DNA from: Methylorubrum aminovorans | GTDB lineage: Bacteria > Pseudomonadota > Alphaproteobacteria > Rhizobiales > Beijerinckiaceae | Direction of reading: 5' to 3' | Assembly: GCF_022179725.1 (NCBI RefSeq) | Contig: NZ_BPRC01000013.1 | Span: forward strand, 56,057-120,056 | Length of the DNA: 64,000 nt | Part shown: one piece after another, positions 43,332-51,296 of the stretch | Layout: each line of letters begins with the position of its first letter | How positions within the stretch are numbered: position 1 is the first letter of the stretch | Made by a program: the position numbers and the translations under genes | Notes under the pieces: model-generated | The model's database searches: none | Seen by the model: only the letters and a program-made list of their open reading frames with translations | What the model was told of the DNA's origin: nothing

Positions 43332-44839
43332 GCGAGGCCCCTCTCGACCTCGTCATCGTCGGCGCCGGCTTCTCCGGGCTCGCCATGGCGATCCGCGCGC
43401 GGCAGGCCGGGTTCGACCGCCTCGTCGTGCTGGAGAAGGCCGCGGGCGTCGGCGGGACGTGGCGGGAGAACACCTATCCAGGCGCGGCCTGCGACGTGCC
43501 CTCGCAACTCTACTCCCTTTCCTTCGCCCCGAAATCCGACTGGAGCCGCCTGTTCGCGCCCCAGCCCGAGATTCAGAGCTATCTGGAGGGGCTCGTCGCC
43601 GCGCACGGCCTCGCGCCGTTCCTGCGCCTGGAGACCCGCGTCGAGCGTGCCGTCTTCGATGCGGCCGCGGGCCTGTGGCGGGTCGAGACCGACAGGGGCG
43701 ACTTCTGCGCCCGCGTGCTGGTGGGCGCGATGGGCGCCCTGCACCACCCGGCCCTGCCCCGCCTGCCCGGCCTGGACAGTTTCGCCGGCACCGCCTTCCA
43801 TTCCGCGAGCTGGGACCATGCCTGCGACCTGCGGGGGAAGCGCGTCGGCGTCATCGGCACGGGGGCGAGCGCGGTGCAGTTCGTGCCGGAGATCGTCGAC
43901 CAGGTCGCCCACCTCACCCAGTTCCAGCGCTCGGCCCCCTGGATCCTGTCCCGCGGCGATCGCCCGGTCGGAGGCGGGCGCCGTCGCCTGATGCGGTTCG
44001 CGCCCCTGCGCCGGCTCTACCGCGCCTCGCTGTTCTGGCGCCGGGAGGCCGCGGCGCTTCTCGGCTTCACCCGCGTCTCGACCATCACCGCACTCGCCGA
44101 AGCGGGAGCACGCCGGCACCTCGCCGCTTCGATCGCCGACCCGGACCTGCGCGAGCGGCTCACGCCCGATTACCGCCTCGGCTGCAAGCGTGTGCTCCTC
44201 TCCGACGACTATTACCCGGCCCTGGCCCGGCCCCATGCGAGCCTTGTCACCGCCCCGATCCGCGCGGTGCTGCCCCACGGCGTCGTCACCGCGGACGGGA
44301 CCGAGCATCCGCTCGACGTGCTGATCTTCGCCACCGGCTTCTCTCCCGGCGGCAGCCTCCTGCGCACCGAAGTGATCGGGCGCGACGGCGTGAGCCTGCT
44401 GCAGGCGTGGAAGGACGGCGCCGACGCATTCCGGGGCGTCTCGGTCGCGGGCTTTCCGAATTTCTTTCTGCTGCTCGGCCCCAATACCGGACTCGGCCAC
44501 AACTCGGTCCTGCTGATGGTCGAGGCGCAGGTCGCCCACGTCCTCGACGCGCTGCAGCGGCTGCGTGAGCACCCCGGCGGCGTAATGGAGGTGCGGCCCG
44601 AGGCGCAAGCGCGCTTCCGCGCCGAGGTCGATGCCCGGATGGAGGGCAGCATCTGGACCGAAGGCGGCTGCGGCAGCTGGTATCTCGACCGGTCGGGGCG
44701 CAACCGCACGCTCTGGCCCGGCACCGTGGGTGATTACGTGCGCGGCACCGAGCGGATGCGGGCGGAGGATTACAGCCTCACCGACTCTCCGGGGCTCTGT
44801 CCCGGACCCGCGAAAGGGCTCGCCCTTTCGAAACCCTGA
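43328..44839 (+). CDS. Flavin-containing Baeyer-Villiger-type monooxygenase
   Basis: A 503-residue FAD/NADPH enzyme. FAD motif GAGFSG, GGTWRENTYPGAACDVPS, the BVMO fingerprint FAGTAFHSASWDH (F-x-G-x3-H-x3-W), NADPH motif GTGASA and ATGF. It would insert oxygen into a ketone to give an ester. The last 17 residues SPGLCPGPAKGLALSKP are encoded by the dispersed hairpin repeat, so the original C-terminus was probably shorter. The start is GTG 43328. Confidence 0.85.
   Translation: MSEAPLDLVIVGAGFSGLAMAIRARQAGFDRLVVLEKAAGVGGTWRENTYPGAACDVPSQLYSLSFAPKSDWSRLFAPQPEIQSYLEGLVAAHGLAPFLRLETRVERAVFDAAAGLWRVETDRGDFCARVLVGAMGALHHPALPRLPGLDSFAGTAFHSASWDHACDLRGKRVGVIGTGASAVQFVPEIVDQVAHLTQFQRSAPWILSRGDRPVGGGRRRLMRFAPLRRLYRASLFWRREAAALLGFTRVSTITALAEAGARRHLAASIADPDLRERLTPDYRLGCKRVLLSDDYYPALARPHASLVTAPIRAVLPHGVVTADGTEHPLDVLIFATGFSPGGSLLRTEVIGRDGVSLLQAWKDGADAFRGVSVAGFPNFFLLLGPNTGLGHNSVLLMVEAQVAHVLDALQRLREHPGGVMEVRPEAQARFRAEVDARMEGSIWTEGGCGSWYLDRSGRNRTLWPGTVGDYVRGTERMRAEDYSLTDSPGLCPGPAKGLALSKP
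44788..44834. repeat. Second copy of the paired-hairpin repeat
   Basis: Reverse-orientation copy of the first two hairpins at 13627-13674. Its first stem reads AAAGGGC/GCCCTTT where the other copy has AAAGGAC/GTCCTTT, so both arms changed together. It overlaps the end of the monooxygenase gene and its stop region abuts the convergent DUF2721 gene. Confidence 0.75.
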
Positions 44840-45307
44840 TTATCTCGGCACGTCCTGCTTGCGCTCGACCTCCAGGCGTATGCCCCGGCCGGCCAGGAGA
44901 ATCTCGGCGAGGAAGGCCAGGATCGCCAGGATGGTGCAGACGAGCGCGAGGCCGAAGCAGGCGAACAGCACGGAGGCCGCGGAGGCGTCGCGCAGCGCGC
45001 CGACGAACAGCGTCAGCACGGCCGCCCCCGTCATCACACCGCCGAGGCTCGCCAGCACCACGGCGCCGTCGAGCAGGAGCGAGCGGCGGCGCAGGTAGGC
45101 GAGGCGCAGGGCCAGCGTCGCCCGCGCCTCGGCGTCCGCGCCGGGCAGGCTGGCCGAGAGCGCATCGACCTTGTCGGCGACGCGGCCCAGCCGGGTCGAG
45201 AACACGTTGAGCAGGGTCGCCAGCGCCGAGAGCAGGAAGGCCGGGGCGAGCGCCACCTGGATGATGTGGGCGATGCTCTCGGGATCGCCCGTCGCGCTCT
45301 GGAACAT
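44840..45307 (-). CDS. DUF2721 membrane protein
   Basis: A 155-residue protein with three predicted helices. IAHIIQVALAPAFLLSALAT, LLNVFSTRLGRVADK and the repeat of helices after RRRSLLLDGAV are the DUF2721 pattern. Function unknown. Its stop codon directly abuts the stop of the convergent monooxygenase gene. It ends the ArnT-GT2-LABN transcription direction. Confidence 0.8.
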   Translation of the reverse strand: MFQSATGDPESIAHIIQVALAPAFLLSALATLLNVFSTRLGRVADKVDALSASLPGADAEARATLALRLAYLRRRSLLLDGAVVLASLGGVMTGAAVLTLFVGALRDASAASVLFACFGLALVCTILAILAFLAEILLAGRGIRLEVERKQDVPR

Positions 45308-45322
45308 GCCGCCGGGCTCGTC

Positions 45323-45652
45323 TCAGGCCCGGCCGGCGCGGCGCCGCTCGCGGAAGATCAGGGCGAGGTTGCGCAGGTAGATGACGGTCGAGAGGCCCTG
45401 GCCGATGATGATCACCGGCTCCCGGCGCACGAAGCCGTAGACCAGGGTCATCAGCCCGCCGAGGATCGACAGGAACCAGAACGAGAGCGGCATCACGCTC
45501 TTGCCCGCGCGCTCGCTGGCGATCCATTGCAGGATGAAGCGCGAGCCGAACACGAGCTGCGCCCCGATGCCGAACACCAGCCAGAAATCGAAGCGGGTGA
45601 CGAAGACGTCGTAGAAATAGGCCGGGAGGTCCTCGGCGAGCTGGATCAGCAT
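45323..45652 (-). CDS. Lipid A biosynthesis N-terminal (LABN) domain protein
   Basis: A 109-residue, three-helix protein. FDFWLVFGIGAQLVFGSRFI, WIASERAGKSVMPLSFWFLS and LGGLMTLVYGFVRREPV are the LABN domain, a free-standing SWEET/PQ-loop-like unit commonly encoded next to polyprenyl-phosphate glycosyltransferases. It may help present or flip the lipid-linked sugar. Start ATG at 45652, four bases after the GT2 stop. Confidence 0.85.
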   Translation of the reverse strand: MLIQLAEDLPAYFYDVFVTRFDFWLVFGIGAQLVFGSRFILQWIASERAGKSVMPLSFWFLSILGGLMTLVYGFVRREPVIIIGQGLSTVIYLRNLALIFRERRRAGRA

Positions 45653-45656
45653 GGGG

Positions 45657-46442
45657 TCACCGGGTCTCGCTGTGCGGCACGTCCTCGGGCACATCCTCGG
45701 CCCGCGGGGCCGGGCGCCGCCGCCGGATCAGCCACCACACGCCGGCCAGATCGAGGATGCCGACCCAGAGCCGGTCGAACATCCCGTAATTCGAGCGGCC
45801 GGTGAAGCGCGGCCGGTCCACCACGTCGCGGTGGACCACCCCGAACCCCTCGCGGGTGACGAGCGCCGGCATGAAGCGATGGAGCGCATCGAAATAGGGC
45901 AGCGCGAGGTAGACCTCGCGGCGGAACACCTTGAGGCCGCAGCCGGTGTCGCGGGTGGCGTCCTTCAGGATCGTTCCGCGCACGCCGTTGGCGATCTTCG
46001 ACTGGAACTGCTTCCAGGCACCCTTGCGGCCGATCCGCTGGCCCTGGGCGAGGCCGACACCCGCGCCGCCCTGGTCGAGGGCGGCGAAGAGCACGGGGAT
46101 GAAGGACGGATCGTTCTGGCCGTCGCCGTCGAGGGTGGCGATGACGGGCGCACGGGCGCGCAGCACGCCGCTGCGCACCGCCCCGCTCTGGCCGCCGCTG
46201 CGGTCGTGGCGCACCACCCGGAGCCAGGGATGCTTGCCCCGCAATCCCTGGAGGGTGGCGAGGGTCTCGTCGGTCGAGCCGTCATCGACGTAGATGACCT
46301 CGAACGGCGCGAGGTTGTGGCAGGCATGGCCGATCTCGGCCACCAGCGCCTCGATATTGCCGGCCTCGTTCTTCACCGGCACCACCACGCTGAGGCGCGG
46401 CGGCCGAACATCAGGATCGGCGGACTCGCTCGTCATGCTCAT
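45657..46442 (-). CDS. Family 2 polyprenyl-phosphate glycosyltransferase
   Basis: A 261-residue GT2 enzyme of the DPM1/ArnC/RgtE type without a C-terminal membrane hairpin: VVVPVKNEAGNIEALVAEI, VDDGSTDET, ATLDGDGQNDP (metal Asp) and GQRIGRKG, then a helix VGILDLAGVWWLI. It should load a sugar onto a polyprenyl phosphate for the ArnT-like enzyme encoded upstream (four-base overlap, ATGA). Confidence 0.85.
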   Translation of the reverse strand: MSMTSESADPDVRPPRLSVVVPVKNEAGNIEALVAEIGHACHNLAPFEVIYVDDGSTDETLATLQGLRGKHPWLRVVRHDRSGGQSGAVRSGVLRARAPVIATLDGDGQNDPSFIPVLFAALDQGGAGVGLAQGQRIGRKGAWKQFQSKIANGVRGTILKDATRDTGCGLKVFRREVYLALPYFDALHRFMPALVTREGFGVVHRDVVDRPRFTGRSNYGMFDRLWVGILDLAGVWWLIRRRRPAPRAEDVPEDVPHSETR

Positions 46443-48277
46443 GGTCTGGCGCCCGGCAGCGCGGCGTAGGCGGAGATTCCGACCGGCTTGCCGCCGTTGA
46501 TGTTGAAGCCCGTGACCCGGCCGGCGGGGCTCGGCGGCTGCCCGCCTTCCGCGGCGGCGAATTCCGCTGCGAACCGATCCTCAACCAGCACGAGGCGGCA
46601 GCCGCCCTCACGCAGGAAGGCGGCGGCCTCCGCGCCGGAATTCAGCATGGCCAGATCCGTGCCGATGGTGAAGACGAGGCTCGGCTCGCGGAGCCCCAGG
46701 CTCGCCACGCGCGGAGCCTCGCAGGGCAGGGCGTCACGGATCGCGGCGAGACGCGGCGAAACCTTGAGACTCTGCAGCACCGGTTGGGTCAGGCCGAACA
46801 CGGCGGCCGACAGCACCACCGAAGCGGCGATGCCGAGGGCCAGAGCGCCCTCCCCGGCCCGCTGCCCCGCCTGTTGTTCGGCCACTTGCCGGCCGCCTTG
46901 CGCGAAGGCGGCCCAGGCGAGCGCCACCAGGACGCAGGCGGCGAGCAGAAGCGGCAGGGCAGCTAGCGGCAGCACGTGATCGAGGCGCCATGCGGCGAGG
47001 CTCAGACCCAGCGTCAGCCCGACCGGGATCAGCACGACGAGACCCGCCACCCAGCGCGCGCCCGGACGGCGCGGGTCGAGCGCGCCGCGCGACAGCGCCA
47101 GCACGGTGAGGATCGCCACCGCCGGCATCAGCGGCAGGACGTAGTGCGGCAGCTTGGTCGGCACCGCCTCGAAGACCAGCCACATCGGCACGATCCAGGC
47201 CAGGAGCAGCGCCACCGCCTCCTCGCCCCGCCGCGCCCAGGCGAAGGGGATGGCGAGGGCGGCGAAGGCCGCGCCGGGCCAGAAGGTGGCGAAGAAGGCG
47301 AGCGCGTAGGCGCCGGGTGGTCCCCAATGCTTCTCGGCACCGGAGCCGACCTTGCCGAGCATGTCGCGCCCCACCGCCTCGCCGAAGAAGGCGCCGCCGC
47401 TCTTCCAGGCGATCGCCAGGAACCAGGGCGCCACCACGACTAGTGTGATGAGGAGACCCAGCCGCGGCCGGAGATCGAGGAGCCAGCGGGCGGAGCCCTC
47501 GCGCAGGGAAAGGACGAGAGCGGCGAGCCCGGCAAACAGCGGCACCATCGGCCCCTTCACGAGCACGCCGAGGGCGATCCCGAGCCAGAAGACGAGCGCC
47601 GTGCCGAGCGAGGCCGGGCCGCGGCGGCGCTCCAGCCGAGCGCGGCCGAGCCAGGCGCGGGCGAGCGCGCCGAAGGCGGCGACCGAGCAGGCGGTGAGCA
47701 GCGCGTCGGTCTTGGCCAGCCGCGCTTCGGCCGAGAGCATGATGCAGGCGGAAAACAGCGCCGCCGCCAGCAGCGCCCGGCGCCGGTCGAGCAGGGCCAG
47801 AGCAGCCCAGTAGGTCAGCAGGATCGCCGCCAGCGCGCCGAGGAGGGAGGGAATGCGGTAGAGGCCGATCTGCGTGCGCGCCCGCGGGATGCCGAGCGCC
47901 TCGCCGGCGGCTACAGTGGCGGCCTGGGCCCAGTAGATCCCGACCGGCTTCTTGTGGCGCGCCTCGGCCTGGAAGCGGATATCGACGAGGTCGCCCGTCT
48001 CCAGCATCTGCTTGGAAGCCTGGGCGAAACGCGGCTCGTCCCGGTCCATCGGCTGGAGCGAGGCGAAGCCCGGCAGGAAGCTCGCGAGCCCGATGAGCAG
48101 AAGCAGGAGGCAGGCCCGGACATGGCTCGCCGCCCCGAAGGACAGCGCCCGATCCACACGGTTCAGGAGGCTGGCCAGCAAGGCGGCCAGCGGCGGGATC
48201 CCCTCCGCCTGCGCCGACGCGGCCGGCGCGACGCCGAGATCGATCATGGGCGGCATCCGCCCCATCTCGCGCCCCAT
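46439..48277 (-). CDS. ArnT-like GT-C glycosyltransferase
   Basis: About 612 residues with 11-13 helices. The first periplasmic loop LQPMDRDEPRFAQASKQMLE holds the catalytic acidic residues, followed by RHKKPVGIYW, the standard ArnT/PMT_2 pattern. A C-terminal periplasmic domain (residues 500 on) follows. It transfers a sugar from a polyprenyl-phosphate donor to lipid A, LPS core or another lipid. The start is uncertain among several Mets (48277, 48265, 48256, 48247). First gene of the unit with GT2, LABN and DUF2721. Confidence 0.8.
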   Translation of the reverse strand: MGREMGRMPPMIDLGVAPAASAQAEGIPPLAALLASLLNRVDRALSFGAASHVRACLLLLLIGLASFLPGFASLQPMDRDEPRFAQASKQMLETGDLVDIRFQAEARHKKPVGIYWAQAATVAAGEALGIPRARTQIGLYRIPSLLGALAAILLTYWAALALLDRRRALLAAALFSACIMLSAEARLAKTDALLTACSVAAFGALARAWLGRARLERRRGPASLGTALVFWLGIALGVLVKGPMVPLFAGLAALVLSLREGSARWLLDLRPRLGLLITLVVVAPWFLAIAWKSGGAFFGEAVGRDMLGKVGSGAEKHWGPPGAYALAFFATFWPGAAFAALAIPFAWARRGEEAVALLLAWIVPMWLVFEAVPTKLPHYVLPLMPAVAILTVLALSRGALDPRRPGARWVAGLVVLIPVGLTLGLSLAAWRLDHVLPLAALPLLLAACVLVALAWAAFAQGGRQVAEQQAGQRAGEGALALGIAASVVLSAAVFGLTQPVLQSLKVSPRLAAIRDALPCEAPRVASLGLREPSLVFTIGTDLAMLNSGAEAAAFLREGGCRLVLVEDRFAAEFAAAEGGQPPSPAGRVTGFNINGGKPVGISAYAALPGARP

Positions 48278-48507
48278 CTCGGTGCGGTCCGGCTCTGGTG
48301 GGGAGGAACGGGCATCGGCGGCTCGGGCGCGGATGAAAAGGGCCGGAGGACGGCCCGCGCCCCGGCCGGGCGCCGTGTCGATGATCCGCTTCGGATTGTC
48401 AAATGCGAGGGCCTGACGCGCCGCGGCGGCGGGCTCGCCCGCGAAAAGCAACGCAACCATGCACCGGGTGGGTAGCCGGACCGGGAGGGCGTCCCTATAT
48501 CCCACTC

Positions 48508-48702
48508 ATGGCAAACAACAGCGCAAATCCCTACACCCTCGAAATCGAAGCCTGCGAGCGCCCCGCCGGGCACTTCACCTGGGCCATCCGCCGGAACGGC
48601 AAGCTGTTTCAGCGCGCCGATCGGGTGCAGACCACGGAAGAGGCTGCCGAGCGCAGCGGGCTCGCCGCCCTGGAGAAGCTCCTCAGCGGCCGGGAGCGTT
48701 GA
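48508..48702 (+). CDS. Small conserved-type hypothetical protein
   Basis: A 64-residue hydrophilic protein: MANNSANPYTLEIEACERPA, then HFTWAIRRNGKLFQRADRV and a helix TTEEAAERSGLAALEKLL. The pattern (short beta-sheet then helix) is like small proteins seen in rhizobia and methylobacteria; function unknown. It is divergent from the ArnT gene and ends in a clear terminator. Confidence 0.6.
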   Translation: MANNSANPYTLEIEACERPAGHFTWAIRRNGKLFQRADRVQTTEEAAERSGLAALEKLLSGRER

Positions 48703-48752
48703 TCGGCCCTTTTCGGCCGCTCTCGCCCTCCCCCTCTCGAACCTGATCCGAC

Positions 48753-48785
48753 AAGGCTCCCGGGCATCTGCCCGTGGGGCCTTTT
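48753..48785 (+). terminator. Terminator after small hypothetical gene
   Basis: Stem AAGGCTCCCGGGC/GCCCGTGGGGCCTT with loop ATCT and one mismatch, followed by TTTT, 50 bases after the stop. Confidence 0.8.
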
Positions 48786-48862
48786 CTCTGTGGTTTCGCC
48801 TGATCACTGTCGTTTCGCCTGCGCAGCTCGGATAATCTCCCCCGAACAGGGAGGCGAGGCCG

Positions 48863-50494
48863 ATGACGCGTGCGACGATCTACGATCGGGATCTCGATCG
48901 AAACCCCGCCAATTATCAGCCGCTCACGCCGCTGACCTATCTCGATCGCGCCGCCCGCACCTTCCCGGACCAGGTCGCGGTGATCCATGGGTCCCTGCGC
49001 CGTCCTTACGCCGAGCTCTACGCCCGCTGTCGCCGCCTCGCCGGGGCCCTGGCGGCCCGCGGCATCGGCCGCGGCGACACCGTCGCCGTGCTGCTGGCCA
49101 ACACCCCGGCGATGATCGAGTGCCACTACGGCGTGCCGATGACGGGGGCCGTGCTCAACACCCTCAACACGCGCCTCGACGCGGCGGCGCTCGCCTTCTG
49201 CCTCGACCACGGCGAGGCCAAGGTGTTCATCGTCGACCGCGAATTCGCGCGGATCGGCCGCGAGGCGCTCGACCGGGCCGGGGTTTCGCCGCTGGTCATC
49301 GACTACGACGATCCGGAATTCACCGGCGAGGGCACGCCCCTCGGCGAGACCGGCTACGAAGCGCTCCTGGCGGAGGGCGATCCCGATTACGACTGGGCGA
49401 TGCCGGGCGACGAGTGGGACGCGATCTCGCTGAACTACACCTCCGGCACCACGGGCGACCCGAAGGGCGTGGTCTATCACCACCGCGGCGCGGCCCTGCT
49501 CTCGCTCGGCAACGTCATCACTGCCGGGTTGCCGCAGCACGCGGTCTATCTCTGGACCCTGCCGATGTTCCACTGCAACGGCTGGTGCTTCCCCTGGACG
49601 CTCTCGATCGTGGCCGGCACCCATGTCTGCCTGCGCCAGGTGCGGGCGCCCGCGATGTACGCGGCGCTGGCCGAGCACGGCGTCACCCACCTGTCGGGCG
49701 CGCCGATCGTGATGTCGACGCTGCTCAACGCCCCCGATGCGCAGAAGCGTCCCCTCCCCCAGCGCGTCCACTTCCTCACCGCCGCCGCGCCGCCGCCCGA
49801 AGCGGTGCTCGCCGCCATGGGCGAGGCCGGCTTCGACGTCACCCATCTCTACGGCCTGACCGAGACCTACGGCCCGGCGGTCGTGAATGCGTGGCACGAG
49901 GATTGGGACGCGCTCGCCCCCGATGAGCGCGCGAAGAAGAAGGCGCGCCAGGGCGTGCGCTACCCCGTTCTGGAAGGGCTCGACGTGCGCGACCCCGAGA
50001 CGATGGAATCGCTGCCCGCCGACGGGACGAGCCTCGGCGAGGTGATGTTCCGCGGCAACGTGGTGATGCGCGGCTACCTGAAAAACCCGGCCTCGACGCA
50101 GGCCGCCTTCAAGGGCGGCTGGTTCCGCTCCGGCGATCTCGGGGTGAAGCACCCCGACGGCTACATTCAATTGAAGGACCGCTCGAAGGACATCATCATC
50201 TCCGGCGGCGAGAACATCTCCTCGATCGAGGTCGAGGACGCCCTGTTCAAGCACCCCTCGGTCGCCGCCGCCGCCGTGGTGGCCAAGCCCGACGCGAAAT
50301 GGGGCGAGACCCCGTGCGCCTTCATCGAGCTGAAGGAGGGCCGGGAGGCGACCTCCGAGGAGCTGGTCGCGTGGTGCCGCGAGCGGCTCGCGCCCTACAA
50401 GCTGCCGCGCCACATCGTGTTCGGCGAGTTGCCGAAGACCTCAACGGGCAAGGTGCAGAAGTTCGTCTTGAGAGAGAAGGCGCGGGAGGAGTGA
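48863..50494 (+). CDS. Acyl-CoA synthetase, DmdB-like (AMP-forming)
   Basis: A 543-residue ligase. A3 motif YTSGTTGDPKG (192-202), A5 YGLTETYGP, A7 WFRSGDLGVKHPDGYI, A8 DRSKDIIISGGENI and the catalytic Lys in PKTSTGKVQK. The start DLDRNPANYQPLTPLTYLDR is typical of the group with methylmercaptopropionate-CoA ligases (DmdB) and medium-chain enzymes. Substrate therefore a short or medium carboxylic acid. AGGGAGG precedes the ATG. Monocistronic. Confidence 0.85.
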   Translation: MTRATIYDRDLDRNPANYQPLTPLTYLDRAARTFPDQVAVIHGSLRRPYAELYARCRRLAGALAARGIGRGDTVAVLLANTPAMIECHYGVPMTGAVLNTLNTRLDAAALAFCLDHGEAKVFIVDREFARIGREALDRAGVSPLVIDYDDPEFTGEGTPLGETGYEALLAEGDPDYDWAMPGDEWDAISLNYTSGTTGDPKGVVYHHRGAALLSLGNVITAGLPQHAVYLWTLPMFHCNGWCFPWTLSIVAGTHVCLRQVRAPAMYAALAEHGVTHLSGAPIVMSTLLNAPDAQKRPLPQRVHFLTAAAPPPEAVLAAMGEAGFDVTHLYGLTETYGPAVVNAWHEDWDALAPDERAKKKARQGVRYPVLEGLDVRDPETMESLPADGTSLGEVMFRGNVVMRGYLKNPASTQAAFKGGWFRSGDLGVKHPDGYIQLKDRSKDIIISGGENISSIEVEDALFKHPSVAAAAVVAKPDAKWGETPCAFIELKEGREATSEELVAWCRERLAPYKLPRHIVFGELPKTSTGKVQKFVLREKAREE

Positions 50495-50669
50495 TACGAT
50501 CTCCGCTTGATCAGAGCGGGGATCGTATCAGTAAGCCCGCGCGGCGCTTGAGCGACGGCTAAATCCGCCATCCCGAAGGGATCAATCGGATTTGGTATGA
50601 TCCGGCGTCCGCTTGATCGCTTCGATGCCGCTTTCCGTCATCCCGGGGCCGCGCAGCGGAATCCGGGAT
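50493..50669. repeat. Intergenic palindromic repeats
   Basis: A hairpin GATACGATC-T-CCGCT / AGCGG-G-GATCGTATC (50493-50529) begins at the stop codon of the ligase gene. After a block CATCCCGAAGGGATCAATCGG like that near 7830, a second palindrome ATCCCGG..CCGGGAT lies at 50640-50669, in the style of the short intergenic repeats of Rhizobiales. Confidence 0.6.
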
Positions 50670-50687
50670 CCATAGGAGCCGGCCGGC

Positions 50688-51050
50688 TCACCCCACGCCC
50701 AATTGCTGCGCGGCGCTCATGATCGCCGTCATGCGATAGGGTTTCATCACCAGCACGCTCTCGCTCACCTGCCGGGGCTGCTCGCTGCTGTAGCCGGTCA
50801 CGTAGATCACCGGCAGGGCCGGATGGAGCAGGCGGGCGCGCTCGGCGAGGTCCCAGCCGTCGAGCTGGCCCGGAAGGCGGATGTCGGTGAAGAGGAGATC
50901 GACCCGCGCGGCCCCTTGGAGCAGGCCATAGGCCTCCTCCGCGGTGCCCGCGCTGAGCACGGCAAAGCCGGCATCCTCGAACTCCATGGTCACGGCGTTG
51001 AGCAGCATCTCTTCGTCCTCGACGACGAGCACCGTCCGCTTGTCGATCAT
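50688..51050 (-). CDS. Single-domain response regulator (receiver)
   Basis: A 120-residue CheY-like receiver: acidic pair in VVEDEE (11-12), phospho-acceptor Asp56 in LLFTDIRLPG, Thr in VIYVTGYS and Lys in VMKPYR. No output domain. This FTDIRLPG/VTGYS form is common for receivers paired with hybrid-like kinases in Rhizobiales. It lies downstream of the ETR1-like kinase on the same strand, with a hairpin array between. Confidence 0.85.
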   Translation of the reverse strand: MIDKRTVLVVEDEEMLLNAVTMEFEDAGFAVLSAGTAEEAYGLLQGAARVDLLFTDIRLPGQLDGWDLAERARLLHPALPVIYVTGYSSEQPRQVSESVLVMKPYRMTAIMSAAQQLGVG

Positions 51051-51135
51051 CCCTCGCCTCTCCCTCCCTCTCGTTGCCTTGAAGGCCACCGCGCCTCGAA
51101 CCTGCAGAAGGTAGCGAAGACCGCGAAGAAATCCT

Positions 51136-51295
51136 TAGAGCATCGTCCCGGATATCGGATTGAGGACGATGCTCTATGTTATTTTTCTGCATCGTCTTTT
51201 CCGAAAGACGGCGACCCGTCTCAGGACGATGCCCTAGCGCCGTGCCCTGTCGCGCTTTCTTTCGACGAACCGGCACCCACTTCGTCGGAAAGCGC
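51136..51295. repeat. Three tandem hairpins between receiver and kinase genes
   Basis: TAGAGCATCGTCC/GGACGATGCTCTA (51136-51176), GCATCGTC/GACGATGC (51189-51232) and GCGCTTTC..CGACGAA/TTCGTCG..GAAAGCGC (51252-51295). The first two share the GCATCGTC core. The third ends one base before the kinase stop codon. The arrangement suggests mobile repeats or transcript-processing hairpins. Confidence 0.7.
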
Positions 51296-51296
51296 T

